The notes: generated by a model from the letters alone, not told the origin. A DNA stretch of 64,000 nt from Pelagicoccus enzymogenes (GCF_014803405.1 NZ_JACYFG010000061.1:292446-356445), one strand, 5' to 3'; shown: positions 7,228 to 17,190, counted from the first letter of the stretch. A program made the numbers and translations.

Positions 7228-8598
7228 GTGGAGAAACCGTTCCAACATAAGCTAAGCCCTCCAGAACTGGAGCGAAAGTTCCGCAGCTCACGCGACGGAA
7301 ACGATCGCAAGCAGCTACTTCGCATCTTGAGCATGTCGACGATCATCATCGCGATATTCACCTTTCTCGATGCCCCCAATCCACAAGATACTCCCGGCTT
7401 CGAAATCGCGTTCGGAGCCCGGATCCTCGGAGTCGTCGCCTCGATCGCCGGTCTCCTCAAAATCAGACGCGCCTACGACTCCCAAAAAGACGAGTCCTTC
7501 ATATTCGTTTGTGGACTGCTGATCGTAAGCCACTTGGTCATCTCCAACTCCATCTATCGCGAAGGCCTAATCTCCATCGCCGCCTGGGACATCGCAGCCA
7601 TCTTTGCCATCTACGCCTTGGCGCCCATCCGCTTCCACTACCAAGCCGCCCTCGCTCTGACCCTGACCCTTGGCTCCCTCATCCTGTGGATATTCGTTGC
7701 CGTTCCCCAGCTCAATTTCGTCGCGAGCATCTCTACCCCGATCGCCTACATCGCCGCCAATTGCTTCGGCATCACGCTTTCGCTCAACCTCAATCGCATC
7801 CAACGCCAAGAATTCCAACACCTCGAGGCGGAGAAGCAACTGCGAGCCGACCTGGAAAAAACCATGGCTACTCGCGACCAGCTCTTTTCGGTCATCGCCC
7901 ACGATCTGCGAGGCCCCATCGGGGCCTTGAGCGAAATCGGCAAGCTTCTCGACTCCATAAATCCCATCGAAATTAGAAAGCGAGAGGAGCTCACCAACCT
8001 TCTTTGCGTCGGCTCCCGCGCCAGTTTCGAGCTGCTCGACAACCTCCTCAATTGGGCCCTCTCCGAAACCGGAGGCATCGAGCCAAAAATCCAAAGGCTG
8101 GATCTGCAAAACGCGATCGAGTCGAACATCGACCTGCTCGCCGGCAGCGCCAGCAACAAGAATATCCGCCTGACAACCGACAGCAGCCAAGGACTCGCCG
8201 TCCAAGCGGATCCCAAGATGTTGAATACCATCCTGCGCAACCTCATAGCCAACGCCATCAAGTTCACCCGCAAGGGCGGGGAGATAAAGATCCTGCAACG
8301 CCTCGGCGAGGACAATACCGTGAAAATCACGATCGAGGACAACGGGATCGGAATCGCCCCCAACCGGCTAGGCCAGCTGTTCAACCTCGGCTTCGACGAT
8401 ACCGAAGACGGCACAGCCGGCGAACAAGGCTCCAACTTGGGCCTGAGGATCGTATCCGACTTCACCAAAAAGCAAAACGGACGGATCGAGGTCGCCAGCA
8501 AGCCCAACCAAGGCACCAAAATCACACTCACCTTTCCCCTGTCTCCCGACCTCCAAGGCGATGCCGCAGCAAGAACAGCTGCCTTTCCAAGCTCATAA
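7228..8598 (+). CDS. Membrane sensor histidine kinase
   Basis: About 456 residues from GTG at 7228. The open frame extends back to GTG at 7093, but that stretch includes the terminator hairpin of the previous gene, so the longer form is unlikely. ATG at 7333 is another option. About five to six hydrophobic segments fill the N-terminal third, with no recognisable extracellular sensor domain. A short coiled coil leads to a HisKA domain (FSVIAHDLRGPIGAL, phospho-acceptor His225 in this numbering). An HATPase domain follows with N-box NLIANAIKF, G1 DNGIGIA and G2 GSNLGLRIV. It should autophosphorylate and pass phosphate to a response regulator, but no regulator gene is adjacent. Confidence 0.85.
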   Translation: MEKPFQHKLSPPELERKFRSSRDGNDRKQLLRILSMSTIIIAIFTFLDAPNPQDTPGFEIAFGARILGVVASIAGLLKIRRAYDSQKDESFIFVCGLLIVSHLVISNSIYREGLISIAAWDIAAIFAIYALAPIRFHYQAALALTLTLGSLILWIFVAVPQLNFVASISTPIAYIAANCFGITLSLNLNRIQRQEFQHLEAEKQLRADLEKTMATRDQLFSVIAHDLRGPIGALSEIGKLLDSINPIEIRKREELTNLLCVGSRASFELLDNLLNWALSETGGIEPKIQRLDLQNAIESNIDLLAGSASNKNIRLTTDSSQGLAVQADPKMLNTILRNLIANAIKFTRKGGEIKILQRLGEDNTVKITIEDNGIGIAPNRLGQLFNLGFDDTEDGTAGEQGSNLGLRIVSDFTKKQNGRIEVASKPNQGTKITLTFPLSPDLQGDAAARTAAFPSS

Positions 8599-8642
8599 GC
8601 AACCTTGTATCTGCGCGAAATCTCGCTTCCCTTCTGCCCCCA

Positions 8643-9893
8643 ATGCCGTCCACGCAAAACCTTGAACGAAAGACCGTCGCCATTGCCGGGGCCGGAGCAG
8701 CCGGCTACTTCGCCGCCATCAACGTAGCCGAGGCAGATCCAGAGGCAGAGGTGCATCTCTTCGAGTCCTCGCGACGCACCCTCACGAAAGTCTCCATATC
8801 CGGAGGCGGGCGATGCAATGTAACTCACAGCTGTTTCGATCCCCGGGAGCTCGTCAGCTACTACCCCCGTGGAGGCAAGGAACTCCGCGGAGCGTTCCAC
8901 CAATGGCAACCTCAGGACACCGTCGACTGGTTCCAATCCCGCGGCGTAGCCCTTAAGACCGAAGCCGATGGTCGCATGTTTCCCACTACCGACGATTCCC
9001 AGACCATCGTCGACTGCCTCACCCAAGCCGCGCAAAGCGCAGGAGTGAAGCTTCACCTCAGAACTGGCGTATCCAGCGTACGCCGACAAAGCGAAGAGCG
9101 ATTCGAGCTCACGCTTTCCAACGCCGAAACCTTAATTGCGACCCACTTCTTGATCGCCACCGGAGGCGGACAAAAAAACGCCGGCCACACTCTGGCCACA
9201 AGCCTCGGCCACAGCATTTCCGACCTCGCGCCTTCCCTCTTCACTTTCCATATCGACCACCCGCTGCTCAAAGACCTGCAAGGCCTTTCCCTTCCCAGCG
9301 TCCAAGTCTCCTACCCTCCCGCTAAGCTTCAACAAGCGGGTCCCATCGTATTCACCCACTGGGGACTCAGCGGACCAGGCATCCTGAAACTATCCGCTTG
9401 GGGAGCTCGCGTTTTCAGCGAGCTCGACTACCAATGCGAGCTCAAGGTCAACTGGTTCGGCGGAAGCAAACCTGAGACCATTCGCCAATCGCTCGAGACT
9501 GCGAAGCGACAAAACGCTCGCAAAGCCTTGGTGAGCATCAACCCCTTCGACTTTCCGCGGCGATTCTGGGAGCGGCTTCTCGATTTCGTATCCATTTCCC
9601 CTGACACTCAATGGGCTCAACTATCCAAAAAGGCGCTCAACCAACTCGTTGAAACGATCACGTCCACCTCCCTGCAAGCCAACGGCAAGAGCATGAACAA
9701 AGAGGAATTCGTTACCTGCGGCGGCGTCACGCTAAAAGAAGTCGACTTCAAGACCCTGCAAAGCCGCATCGTACCCAATCTCTATTTCGCGGGCGAAGTG
9801 CTCGACATCGACGGCGTAACCGGTGGCTTCAACTTTCAAGCTGCCTGGACCACCTCAAGGGTAGCTGCCCTGCATATCGCTCATGGCGCGTAA
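8643..9893 (+). CDS. BaiN/HI0933-type FAD-dependent oxidoreductase
   Basis: 416 residues from ATG at 8643; upstream codons of the open frame overlap the histidine kinase and are not used. The N-terminal dinucleotide-binding motif GAGAAGYFAA binds FAD. SGGGRCNVTHS (near residue 55) is the hallmark of the HI0933/BaiN flavoprotein family, and IATGGGQKNAG and GVTGGFNFQAAW near the C-terminus complete the FAD site. Family members reduce C=C bonds or have unknown substrates. The gene starts 44 bases after the kinase, so cotranscription is possible. Confidence 0.9.
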   Translation: MPSTQNLERKTVAIAGAGAAGYFAAINVAEADPEAEVHLFESSRRTLTKVSISGGGRCNVTHSCFDPRELVSYYPRGGKELRGAFHQWQPQDTVDWFQSRGVALKTEADGRMFPTTDDSQTIVDCLTQAAQSAGVKLHLRTGVSSVRRQSEERFELTLSNAETLIATHFLIATGGGQKNAGHTLATSLGHSISDLAPSLFTFHIDHPLLKDLQGLSLPSVQVSYPPAKLQQAGPIVFTHWGLSGPGILKLSAWGARVFSELDYQCELKVNWFGGSKPETIRQSLETAKRQNARKALVSINPFDFPRRFWERLLDFVSISPDTQWAQLSKKALNQLVETITSTSLQANGKSMNKEEFVTCGGVTLKEVDFKTLQSRIVPNLYFAGEVLDIDGVTGGFNFQAAWTTSRVAALHIAHGA

Positions 9894-9947
9894 GCGAAAC
9901 GCTTTACGCCTTTCCATTTCACCAAAGCAAAGCCAAACTCATCACCT

Positions 9948-10544
9948 ATGAATACCACGACTAAGATCCTAGCCCTCTCTCTTCTCAGCGCCGCAGCCCT
10001 CACCGGTTGTTCCAAAAAAGAGGAAATAACCGAAGCCGACGTGCAAGCTGCAGCAGACAAGGCGGCCCAAGAGGCAGTCGCCGCGTCCGAGTCGAAAAAC
10101 GACCAAAAGCTCGCCGCCATGCAAGCCGACGCCGATGCGAAACTAGCTGAAGCCAAGGCAGACGCCGACGCCAAGCTCGCCGCGGCAAAGGAAGAAATGC
10201 AAGCCCAGCTCGCCGCCGAAACGAAGTCCCTCAAGGAACAATTCGAGTCCAGCAACGCCGCGCTAAAAAGCCAATTCGAATCCCTCAAGGAAAAGTACGA
10301 GTCCGTAAAGTCGAAGCTGCCGGAAGACACCGTCGAGCAAGTGTCCGCCAAGCTGCCCGAACTCGCTTCCAGCCTGGGCAGCCTAGAAGACATCGCCAAC
10401 AAGTTCAGCCCCAGCTCCCTGGAACAGCTAAACGCCTTGAAAACCGAATACGCGGACGAACTCGCGATGGCGAAAAAGCTTGCCGACGAAATCCTGAAAC
10501 TCCTCGGCAAGGGAAGCCTCGAAAGCATGCTCCCCAAGTTCTAG
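9948..10544 (+). CDS. Coiled-coil lipoprotein
   Basis: 198 residues. A signal peptide ends in the lipobox LTGC with Cys21, so the mature protein should be lipid-anchored after Lgt/LspA processing, and Lnt is encoded in this window. Residues 30-110 are Ala/Lys/Glu/Asp-rich heptads with the internal repeat ADADAKLAEAK, predicting a long coiled coil. The C-terminal 80 residues are also helical. No enzyme motif. Mature residue 2 is Ser, not Asp, which under E. coli rules would favour outer-membrane sorting; this is inference. A terminator follows at 10567-10594. Confidence 0.85.
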   Translation: MNTTTKILALSLLSAAALTGCSKKEEITEADVQAAADKAAQEAVAASESKNDQKLAAMQADADAKLAEAKADADAKLAAAKEEMQAQLAAETKSLKEQFESSNAALKSQFESLKEKYESVKSKLPEDTVEQVSAKLPELASSLGSLEDIANKFSPSSLEQLNALKTEYADELAMAKKLADEILKLLGKGSLESMLPKF

Positions 10545-10566
10545 CCTCCCAACATTTAGATCAACG

Positions 10567-10594
10567 AAGGCCGCCCCTCAAAAGGCGGCCTTTT
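10567..10594 (+). terminator. Rho-independent terminator after the lipoprotein gene
   Basis: AAGGCCGCC pairs with GGCGGCCTT around an eight-base loop and is followed by TTTTC. Confidence 0.9.
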
Positions 10595-10625
10595 CACGCT
10601 CCAACTTTCAGCATCCACACCCTCC

Positions 10626-12116
10626 ATGACTCCACTCGAAGCCCTTTCGCAGAAGCAAAAAAGAATCCAATCACTCGAAAGCATCGCCGGCCTGCTGGGC
10701 TGGGACGAACAAACGCTCCTTCCCCAAGACAGCGCCGACCAACGCCAGGACCAAAACGCGACCATGGCCGCGATCATCCATGAGGCCAAGACCGACCCCG
10801 AAATAGGCAAACTTCTCGAACAAATCGAGGCGCTTCCCCATGGTCCCGACGATACAGGAATCCAAGCGGTCCTGCGTGACGCCCGCATCGAATACGACCG
10901 CGCCACCAAGCTTCCGGCTTCCTACGTGGAGCAGCACGCTCGCCTCTGCTCCGAGGCATACCACGCTTGGGCTGCAGCCCGAAAAAACAACGACTTCTCA
11001 GCCTTCGCTCCCTACCTCAAGAGGCACCTCGAGTTGGCCAAGGAAGGTGCCGACTACCTTGGCTGGGGCGACCGTCCCTACGACCTGCAGATCGACTTCC
11101 ACGATCCCGGCATGGACGCCCAAACGATCGGCACCCTATTCTCCGGGCTCAAAAAAGAACTCGTTCCCATCGTCCAACAAATAATCGAAGCTCCCACCCA
11201 AGCCCGTACGGACATTTTCAAAGGGTTCCCCATCCCCGAACAAAAAACCTTCCTCGAGGAGGTCACAGCCTCTCTCGGCTTCAACTACAAGCGAGGACGC
11301 ATCGACATCTCCCTCCATCCCTTCTGCAGCGGAAACGGAGCCGACACCCGCATGACCACCCGCTTCGATGAGGACAACCCGCTCGATTCCCTCTTCTCCT
11401 CCATCCACGAAACAGGGCACGGACTGTACGAACAAGGACTTCCCCTCGAGTCCTTGCACAACGCCCTCGGTAAAGCTGCGGGCATGGGCGCCCACGAATC
11501 GCAAAGCCGCCTATGGGAAAACCAAGTCTGCCGCTCCCGCTCCTTCTGGAATCACTACGAACCAAAATTCCGATCCGCCTTCCCCAAGCAGCTCGAAGGG
11601 ATCTCCTCCGACGAGCTTTACCTCGCCATCAACTCTGTAAGCAAAAATCCGATACGCGTAGATTCGGATGAGGTAACGTACAACCTCCACATCGTCATTC
11701 GCTTCGAAATCGAAAAGAAGCTATTCTCCGGCGAACTGCGAGTTGAGGATTTGCCCGACTATTGGAATAGCCAATACAAGGAACTGCTGGGCATAGACCC
11801 TCGCAACGATGCCGAGGGAGTCTTGCAAGACGTCCATTGGTCTGGCGGAGCCTTTGGCTACTTCCCCAGCTATTGCCTCGGAAACATGCTCGCGGCCCAG
11901 CTTTGGTACACCGTAGCCGAAGAACATTCGGATCTCGAACTGGACTTCGAAAAAGGCGACTTCTCTCGACTCCTATCTTGGCTACGCAAAAACGTTCACG
12001 CCCACGGAGCTCGCTACCACTTGATGGAACTGAGCAAGAAAGCGACCGGCAAGGAATTGTCCCACACCTCCCTGATTCGCTACTTGAAAGAACGATACCT
12101 TCCTCTCTACACCTAG
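10626..12116 (+). CDS. Metallocarboxypeptidase, M32 (Taq) family
   Basis: 496 residues, the normal length for this all-helical zinc carboxypeptidase that trims C-terminal residues from peptides in the cytoplasm. The zinc motif HETGH is at 261-265, and the downstream glutamate ligand lies in MGAHESQSRLWEN. LLGWDEQTLLP near the N-terminus and HDPGMD and DEVTYNLHI further on are family-typical. It has its own short 5' gap after a terminator. Downstream lies a decayed kinase gene. Confidence 0.93.
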   Translation: MTPLEALSQKQKRIQSLESIAGLLGWDEQTLLPQDSADQRQDQNATMAAIIHEAKTDPEIGKLLEQIEALPHGPDDTGIQAVLRDARIEYDRATKLPASYVEQHARLCSEAYHAWAAARKNNDFSAFAPYLKRHLELAKEGADYLGWGDRPYDLQIDFHDPGMDAQTIGTLFSGLKKELVPIVQQIIEAPTQARTDIFKGFPIPEQKTFLEEVTASLGFNYKRGRIDISLHPFCSGNGADTRMTTRFDEDNPLDSLFSSIHETGHGLYEQGLPLESLHNALGKAAGMGAHESQSRLWENQVCRSRSFWNHYEPKFRSAFPKQLEGISSDELYLAINSVSKNPIRVDSDEVTYNLHIVIRFEIEKKLFSGELRVEDLPDYWNSQYKELLGIDPRNDAEGVLQDVHWSGGAFGYFPSYCLGNMLAAQLWYTVAEEHSDLELDFEKGDFSRLLSWLRKNVHAHGARYHLMELSKKATGKELSHTSLIRYLKERYLPLYT

Positions 12117-12134
12117 ATCAGCTTAGCGAGCCCG

Positions 12135-13302
12135 ATGCCCCGTTCGAAGTATCCACCCCTTCGTTACGCTTACGCTTCGATCCTCTCCTTGTTGGCCCTT
12201 CTCGGCACTACAGCGACTCCAGTTGAAAGGAACCTCAGAGGTATCCCCTACTACAACGTTTTCATCGCTCGCGATTTTGACAGCGGAGCTTCGCCCGTCT
12301 TCGTCACGACTGCCTCCGGTGGAACGGTTTCCTACGGCGACAGGAATTGGATTTCGCTCTACGACGGAACGACGTGGCACAAGGTCTAGCAAAGCAGCAA
12401 TACCTCAAAAAAGATCCCCTGCCTACTTTGGGATGAGGACGGCACAATCTACGCCGGAGGCATTTTACCTGTTCGGCGAACTCACCCTCAACGCTCACAA
12501 CAGACCCGCGCTGTCGACGCTCGTCGCGCAGGATAGCTTCCGCAACGGGGAATCCGGCAAGCGCGGTATCACGATTGCCGACACAGCGATCGACGACAGA
12601 AGCGCTATCATGGCTTCCGAGCGAAAAGGGATCTTTCGCTATGACGGCACAACCCTCTCTCGATCGTACCCAAACTTTAAATACTCCGCTGACCACCTCA
12701 CGACCGATATCTAGCGAATAAAGGAAGATCGACTTGTCGTCGCTTCTATCGGAGGAGGGATCACCGTTTTGGGCAGCTCTGGAAACACCATCGAGTCCCT
12801 CGGACCTGAAGCCGACTACCGTTTTCAAAGCGCTCGCGCAATTACGGTAGACCGATCCGGAGCCGCCTGGGCCATGTTCAGTAACTCGCTGGCAAAGATT
12901 CTGATGGACTCCCCTCTCACTGCCATCGACGAGCGCAATTACGACTGGGACCTTATTTCGACCACCGACAAGCACCTGGTCCTCGACGTCGTCATAAACC
13001 TGATCAAGAACGCGACCGAATCCATCGCGCACCTTCCCCCCCCCAAGAGAGGCAAATCGCTTTTAGCTGCCGCGCCATACCCCCCAAGCGGAATCGCTAT
13101 TTCGATCTCAGACAATGGCTCCGGCGTCGATCCGGAAACTCAGTCACAGCTTTTCACACACGGCTTCACCACCAAACCCGATGGACACGGGTTCGGACTC
13201 CACGGGAGCACCAACGCGATAAAAAGCGCCGGAGGGAAACTGAGTCTGGAGAGCGCGGGGCCAAACCAAGGAGCTACCGCCACGATCACTCTCCCGCGCT
13301 AG
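12135..13302 (+). pseudogene. Decayed beta-propeller sensor histidine kinase
   Basis: The segment reads as one ancestral gene broken several times. A signal peptide-like start (from 12135) and propeller-type strands (ISLYDGTTWHKV) stop at TAG 12387. The same frame continues with LLWDEDGTIYAGGI. Near 12460 the frame shifts by one, continues as propeller sequence (GIFRYDGTT), meets a second TAG at 12712, and goes on in the same frame to an HATPase domain (NLIKNATESI, DNGSGVD, GHGFGLHG) that ends at 13302. The HisKA domain and most propeller blades are missing, so there is also an internal deletion. Family precedent: two-component regulator-propeller kinases are much longer. Confidence 0.85.
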
Positions 13303-13350
13303 CTGCACAGCCTTCAGTTCCATGAGTCCGGGCCGATTAAGAGGTTTCGG

Positions 13351-13803
13351 ATGAAAAGCCCTTCCAAAGACGCAGCGATACGGAAACGCGCGCCCTCCAG
13401 CGCGCGACCTTGGATTCCTGTCTTATTCGCTGCGATCATGCTATCAGCCTATTCCATCAAAAGCGGTCCCACCGCCCCCATCATCAACTTAAGCTGGAGG
13501 GACAAGGTCGACCACTTTTGCGTCTACGGGTTACTCGCCGTCTTGGTCTTCCAAGCCCTCCCAGAGAGGGTCCAAGGCACCAAGAGGTGGCTGATCGCGT
13601 TCGTTGCCGTGAGCGCTTTCGGACTATGGGACGAAACCCTTCAGCACTTCAATCCCGCACGCACCGGAGACCCTCTCGATTGGCTGGCCGACAGCTTGGG
13701 CGCCCTGACCGCTGTCGTGATATGCGCCGCATTTCCGAGCGCGCAAAAGTGGGCGACTTGGAACTGTCTGACCTTGTTCCCGAAGCGGGTTAACCGTAAT
13801 TGA
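13351..13803 (+). CDS. VanZ-like membrane protein
   Basis: 150 residues from ATG at 13351. It shows the conserved pattern of VanZ-like proteins: WRDKVDHFCVYGLLAVL in the middle and LWDETLQHFNPARTGDPLDW towards the end, followed by a last membrane helix. About four membrane segments are expected. The family's namesake gives teicoplanin resistance, but most members, including stand-alone ones like this, have unknown roles. The last 20 residues are basic. It is separated from the pseudogene by 48 bases. Confidence 0.85.
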   Translation: MKSPSKDAAIRKRAPSSARPWIPVLFAAIMLSAYSIKSGPTAPIINLSWRDKVDHFCVYGLLAVLVFQALPERVQGTKRWLIAFVAVSAFGLWDETLQHFNPARTGDPLDWLADSLGALTAVVICAAFPSAQKWATWNCLTLFPKRVNRN

Positions 13804-14162
13804 TATTTAGATACAACTAGGCTTCCACAAACCTGCGGGTATTCCCCGCGATCTTGGATATTCGCTTCATTCACTCAAGACAGCGACAATGGGTCGAGTT
13901 CCAGCCTAAATGGGAGCTCATGCAAGCGTTGCTGTGGGCAATTCGAAAAAAAGCCCGAACCCGAGACAAGCATCTTGATACCATACTCGAGGCCAGCGCC
14001 TAAGCCACTGGCACCTCCCGAGTTACCAAGCGAAAGCGAATGTATATTCGCGCGAAAAAATGCAGCCTTTTTCCAAGGCGGGACCGTGCGTTTTCAGAAA
14101 GACACGTGACAAAAGGCAGCGTTCGATGCAGGGTCCTAACCTTGCAACCCGTTAACAATCTT
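13804..14162. other. Intergenic region before proA, no clear gene
   Basis: 359 bases. I see no RNA fold or terminator I can defend. A 27-codon frame (ATG at 13920, stop TAA at 14001) exists but lacks a ribosome-binding site and any homology I can recognise. The upstream part of the proA open frame (14040-14162) is basic and unlike the family, so it is treated as leader. The proA promoter should lie here. Confidence 0.5.
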
Positions 14163-15446
14163 ATGAGTACAGAAGTCACAGACATCGCCAGCCAAGTAAA
14201 GCAGATCGCCCTCGACGCAAGAGCGGCGTCGCTCACTCTCGCAAACGTATCGAGTGAATTGAAAAATAAGGCCATCCTACGGCTTGCCGAGCTGATCGAA
14301 GAAAACGTTCCGGCACTCGAACAGGAAAACGCCAAGGACTTAGCGGCCGGCAAGGAGGCAGGCCTCACAGGCGCCATGCTCAATCGACTGGAGCTTAACG
14401 ATAAACGCATCTCAGGCATGGTGGAAGGAGCTCGTCAGGTAGCTGCCCTACCGGATCCCGTCGGCGAATCGCTCGACACCTACCAGCACCCACAAGGCTT
14501 CACGATCGAAAAGGTTCGCGTGCCAATCGGCGTCATCGGCATCATCTACGAATCTCGTCCGAACGTGACCGTCGATTGCGCCATCCTCTGCTTGAAGAGC
14601 GGAAACGCTAGCATCCTGCGCGGTGGCAAAGAAGCGTTTCACACCAATACCGCCCTAGCGAAACTCGTCTCCCAAGCCTTGTCGGAAACCGGCTTGCCTG
14701 AAAAGGCGGTACAGCTCATCCCAACCACGGACCGCGCCGCCATGAATACACTGCTCAAGCTAAACGAGCAAATTCAGTGCATCATTCCACGCGGCGGCGA
14801 GGGGCTCATCCGCTTCGTCTCGGAAAACTCGACCATCCCCGTGATCAAGCACTACGACGGCATCTGCACGCTATTCGTCGACAAGGCCGCAGACGTGGCC
14901 ATGGCCGAAAGCATCGTCGTCAATTCGAAGACCCATTACCCGTCAGTCTGTAACGCTGGAGAGAATCTTCTCGTCCACCGTGACGTAGTGGAATTTCACC
15001 TACCGCAAATAGCGCGCGCCTTGGCGGCCAAGGGGGTCACCTTGAAGGCCGACTCCGAAGCCGCAACGGTACTGGAAAACGCTGGCATCGACTGCGAGCC
15101 GGCAACCGAAGAGGATTGGTCGACCGAATACCTCGACCTCATCATTTCCATCAAGGTAGTCGCAGACGTGGACGAGGCCATGGCCTTCATCAACAAGTAC
15201 GGAAGCTCCCACAGCGATGCGATCATCACCGAGGAAGCCGAAACTGCCACTGCGTTTCTCAACGGGGTCGACTCGTCCACCGTCTATTGGAATGTGAGCA
15301 CTCGTTTCACCGACGGCTTCGAGTTCGGCTTGGGAGCCGAGATTGGCATATCCACCGATCGGCTTCACGCTCGTGGCCCCATGGGTCTGCGCGAGCTATG
15401 CAGCTACAAGTACAAGGTCGTTGGCAAGGGTCAGATCAAACCTTGA
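14163..15446 (+). CDS. proA: Glutamate-5-semialdehyde dehydrogenase (gamma-glutamyl phosphate reductase)
   Basis: 427 residues from ATG at 14163. It reduces gamma-glutamyl phosphate with NADPH to glutamate semialdehyde, the second step of proline synthesis. The aldehyde dehydrogenase fold is clear: GVIGIIYESRPNVT, KSGNASILRGGKEA, the IIPRGGEGLIRFV segment, the catalytic cysteine in THYPSVCNAGENLL, and the family-typical C-terminal GPMGLRELCSYKY. Upstream codons back to 14040 do not match the family. No proB is adjacent. A terminator follows at 15475-15506. Confidence 0.95.
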   Translation: MSTEVTDIASQVKQIALDARAASLTLANVSSELKNKAILRLAELIEENVPALEQENAKDLAAGKEAGLTGAMLNRLELNDKRISGMVEGARQVAALPDPVGESLDTYQHPQGFTIEKVRVPIGVIGIIYESRPNVTVDCAILCLKSGNASILRGGKEAFHTNTALAKLVSQALSETGLPEKAVQLIPTTDRAAMNTLLKLNEQIQCIIPRGGEGLIRFVSENSTIPVIKHYDGICTLFVDKAADVAMAESIVVNSKTHYPSVCNAGENLLVHRDVVEFHLPQIARALAAKGVTLKADSEAATVLENAGIDCEPATEEDWSTEYLDLIISIKVVADVDEAMAFINKYGSSHSDAIITEEAETATAFLNGVDSSTVYWNVSTRFTDGFEFGLGAEIGISTDRLHARGPMGLRELCSYKYKVVGKGQIKP

Positions 15447-15474
15447 TCGCCCCCCAATAGAGAGAGAAATTTCG

Positions 15475-15506
15475 AAACGGCCGCCGACTAGGTGGCCGTT
15501 TTTTTG
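15475..15506. terminator. Rho-independent terminator between proA and lnt
   Basis: AACGGCC (15476-15482) pairs with GGCCGTT (15494-15500), followed by seven T residues on the forward strand. The stop codon of the convergent lnt gene (15488-15490) lies inside the hairpin loop. Confidence 0.85.
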
Positions 15507-17080
15507 TCGACGAAGATGGGGGCTATCCAGAGGCAAAGGCCAAAAAGCAACCAGCAGGTCCAAACGAACCAGTCTCCGTGCTTCACGTAAAAGGTCTCCT
15601 TTCCAACCCAGCGTCGATCGCGGGAAATCTTGAATACAGTCGTCGACTGGATCCAAGGATCCAAAGAGTTCCGAACGCTTCCATACTCGTCGATCCATCC
15701 CGTCCATCCATCGTTCCCCACTCTCAGCACGGGGCGACGCGTCTCAATCGCCCTCAGGACCGAGTGAGCCTTGTGCTGAGCGGCAGCCCCGCTTTTTCCA
15801 TACCAGGCGCTGTTAGTAGCGACAAAAAGAAAGCTCGCGCCTTCTTTCACAGATTCCCTGGCCAAGCTCGGAAAGACGTCTTCAAAACAGATCAAAGATC
15901 CCACACGCAAACTCGTGTTCTCCAGGTTCAGAGGCAGCAACTGAGGCTTCTTGCCTGGTAGAATGTCTCCGTTGATAGGGACCACTTTCTCCATCCACGG
16001 CCAAAAGGATCTCAACGGAATGTACTCTCCAAACGGCACAAGATGCTGCTTGGAATAATACAGAGGAAATAGCCCATACTCGGGACGAACTTGGAACACG
16101 CTGTTGTACCACTCCAGTGCGCCTTCCTCGCCTTCGATTCCCATCGCTCCCGCGAAAATCGGCGCTCCCACCCCGGTTGCCAATCGCGTCGCCCACGCTT
16201 GCATAGGTCCGTCATCATTAATCGGATACGGCAACACGGTTTCCGGCCAAAAAACCGCATCCAAATTCGGGCTCTTGCGCGGCAAAGTCAGCCACTCGAG
16301 CTGTTCGAGAATCTTGCGCTCGAACGCGAGGTCCCACTTCTGGTTCTGCGGGATGTTGGGCTGGATGACCGCTGCCTGAAACGCATGCTCTCTCTGTTGG
16401 CCCGAACTCAAGCGGAGGAGCATAAAGCTAATCGCAACGATGAAGGACAGAGCCAGGTAGAACTCGGGACAAACCCCTCGCTTGCGCGTGCGAGCGTACC
16501 CCACCAAACGTATCAGATAGGCCGCGATACCAAAGTTTAGGAGTACAAGGGCGAAGGAAACGATCCAGCTTCCGAATATCGACGCGCTCTGCAGGACGAT
16601 CGGCTCGTCGACCTGGCTTGCCGATAACGGCAACCAAGGAAATCCTGTGAAGATGTGCGTTCTTAAATGCTCGACGATCACCCAAAGCGCCGCGGCGCCG
16701 AGGCTAGGAGCAACACCTTTCCAAAGGCCTTCCCCTCTTGCTCGGCTGAACAACCATGCCGTCCCGACAGCCCAAAGAGCGAAGTGGGCGCCCACAATCC
16801 CCGCGAGAGCGATCATCCCAGCCCACGTCACATGATGTAACCAAAAGATGAGTACTGTCCAAGCTAGCCAGCCAATGCCAAAGCTCGTCCAGAAGACCGA
16901 GCGGAAAGATGGCGAGAAACTCAACCATACGGCGAATGGTACCAGGAAGACGAACGCCGCCTCGTTGACCTCGTACGGAGGAAAGCAAGCCACGTAAAAA
17001 AGAGGCGTGAGCGCCCAGCACAACGCATACGCCATTTTCTGGCGATTCGCTTCAAACCATTCCGCGACCTGTGTGACCAT
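15488..17080 (-). CDS. lnt: Apolipoprotein N-acyltransferase
   Basis: 530 residues from ATG at 17080; an extension to TTG at 17185 is possible. Lnt adds the third acyl chain to the N-terminal cysteine of lipoproteins in the inner membrane, so its presence indicates a Gram-negative envelope. The N-terminal half has about seven to eight membrane segments. The C-terminal half is a nitrilase-like domain with the triad Glu280 (FWPETVLPYP), Lys344 (YYSKQHLVPFGEY) and Cys398 (LICFEDVFPS). The family signature near FGEYIPLR is present. It follows the FG-GAP protein gene on the same strand after 110 bases. Confidence 0.93.
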   Translation of the reverse strand: MVTQVAEWFEANRQKMAYALCWALTPLFYVACFPPYEVNEAAFVFLVPFAVWLSFSPSFRSVFWTSFGIGWLAWTVLIFWLHHVTWAGMIALAGIVGAHFALWAVGTAWLFSRARGEGLWKGVAPSLGAAALWVIVEHLRTHIFTGFPWLPLSASQVDEPIVLQSASIFGSWIVSFALVLLNFGIAAYLIRLVGYARTRKRGVCPEFYLALSFIVAISFMLLRLSSGQQREHAFQAAVIQPNIPQNQKWDLAFERKILEQLEWLTLPRKSPNLDAVFWPETVLPYPINDDGPMQAWATRLATGVGAPIFAGAMGIEGEEGALEWYNSVFQVRPEYGLFPLYYSKQHLVPFGEYIPLRSFWPWMEKVVPINGDILPGKKPQLLPLNLENTSLRVGSLICFEDVFPSLARESVKEGASFLFVATNSAWYGKSGAAAQHKAHSVLRAIETRRPVLRVGNDGWTGWIDEYGSVRNSLDPWIQSTTVFKISRDRRWVGKETFYVKHGDWFVWTCWLLFGLCLWIAPIFVDKKTAT

Positions 17081-17190
17081 GAGCAGACTCTGCGGATTCA
17101 ACAGCGCTGGGCGAAGCACAAAACGTGAGGCTACGACAAATTCGGTATAGAACTGGACGCGAAGGGCTCGCTCCGACGCAAGCAAGCGAC

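Noticed and set aside
8004..8642. Long N-terminal extension of the BaiN-like flavoprotein
   Set aside because: It overlaps the histidine kinase in another frame, is Arg/Pro/Gln-rich and precedes a clear FAD-motif start at 8643.
12387..12714. Amber readthrough or pyrrolysine coding at two TAG codons
   Set aside because: The region also has a frameshift and a missing HisKA domain, so pseudogene decay explains it. TAG is used as an ordinary stop elsewhere (for example proS neighbours and the lnt gene).
13920..14003. 27-codon peptide before proA
   Set aside because: No ribosome-binding site, no recognisable similarity, and the length is within chance expectation.
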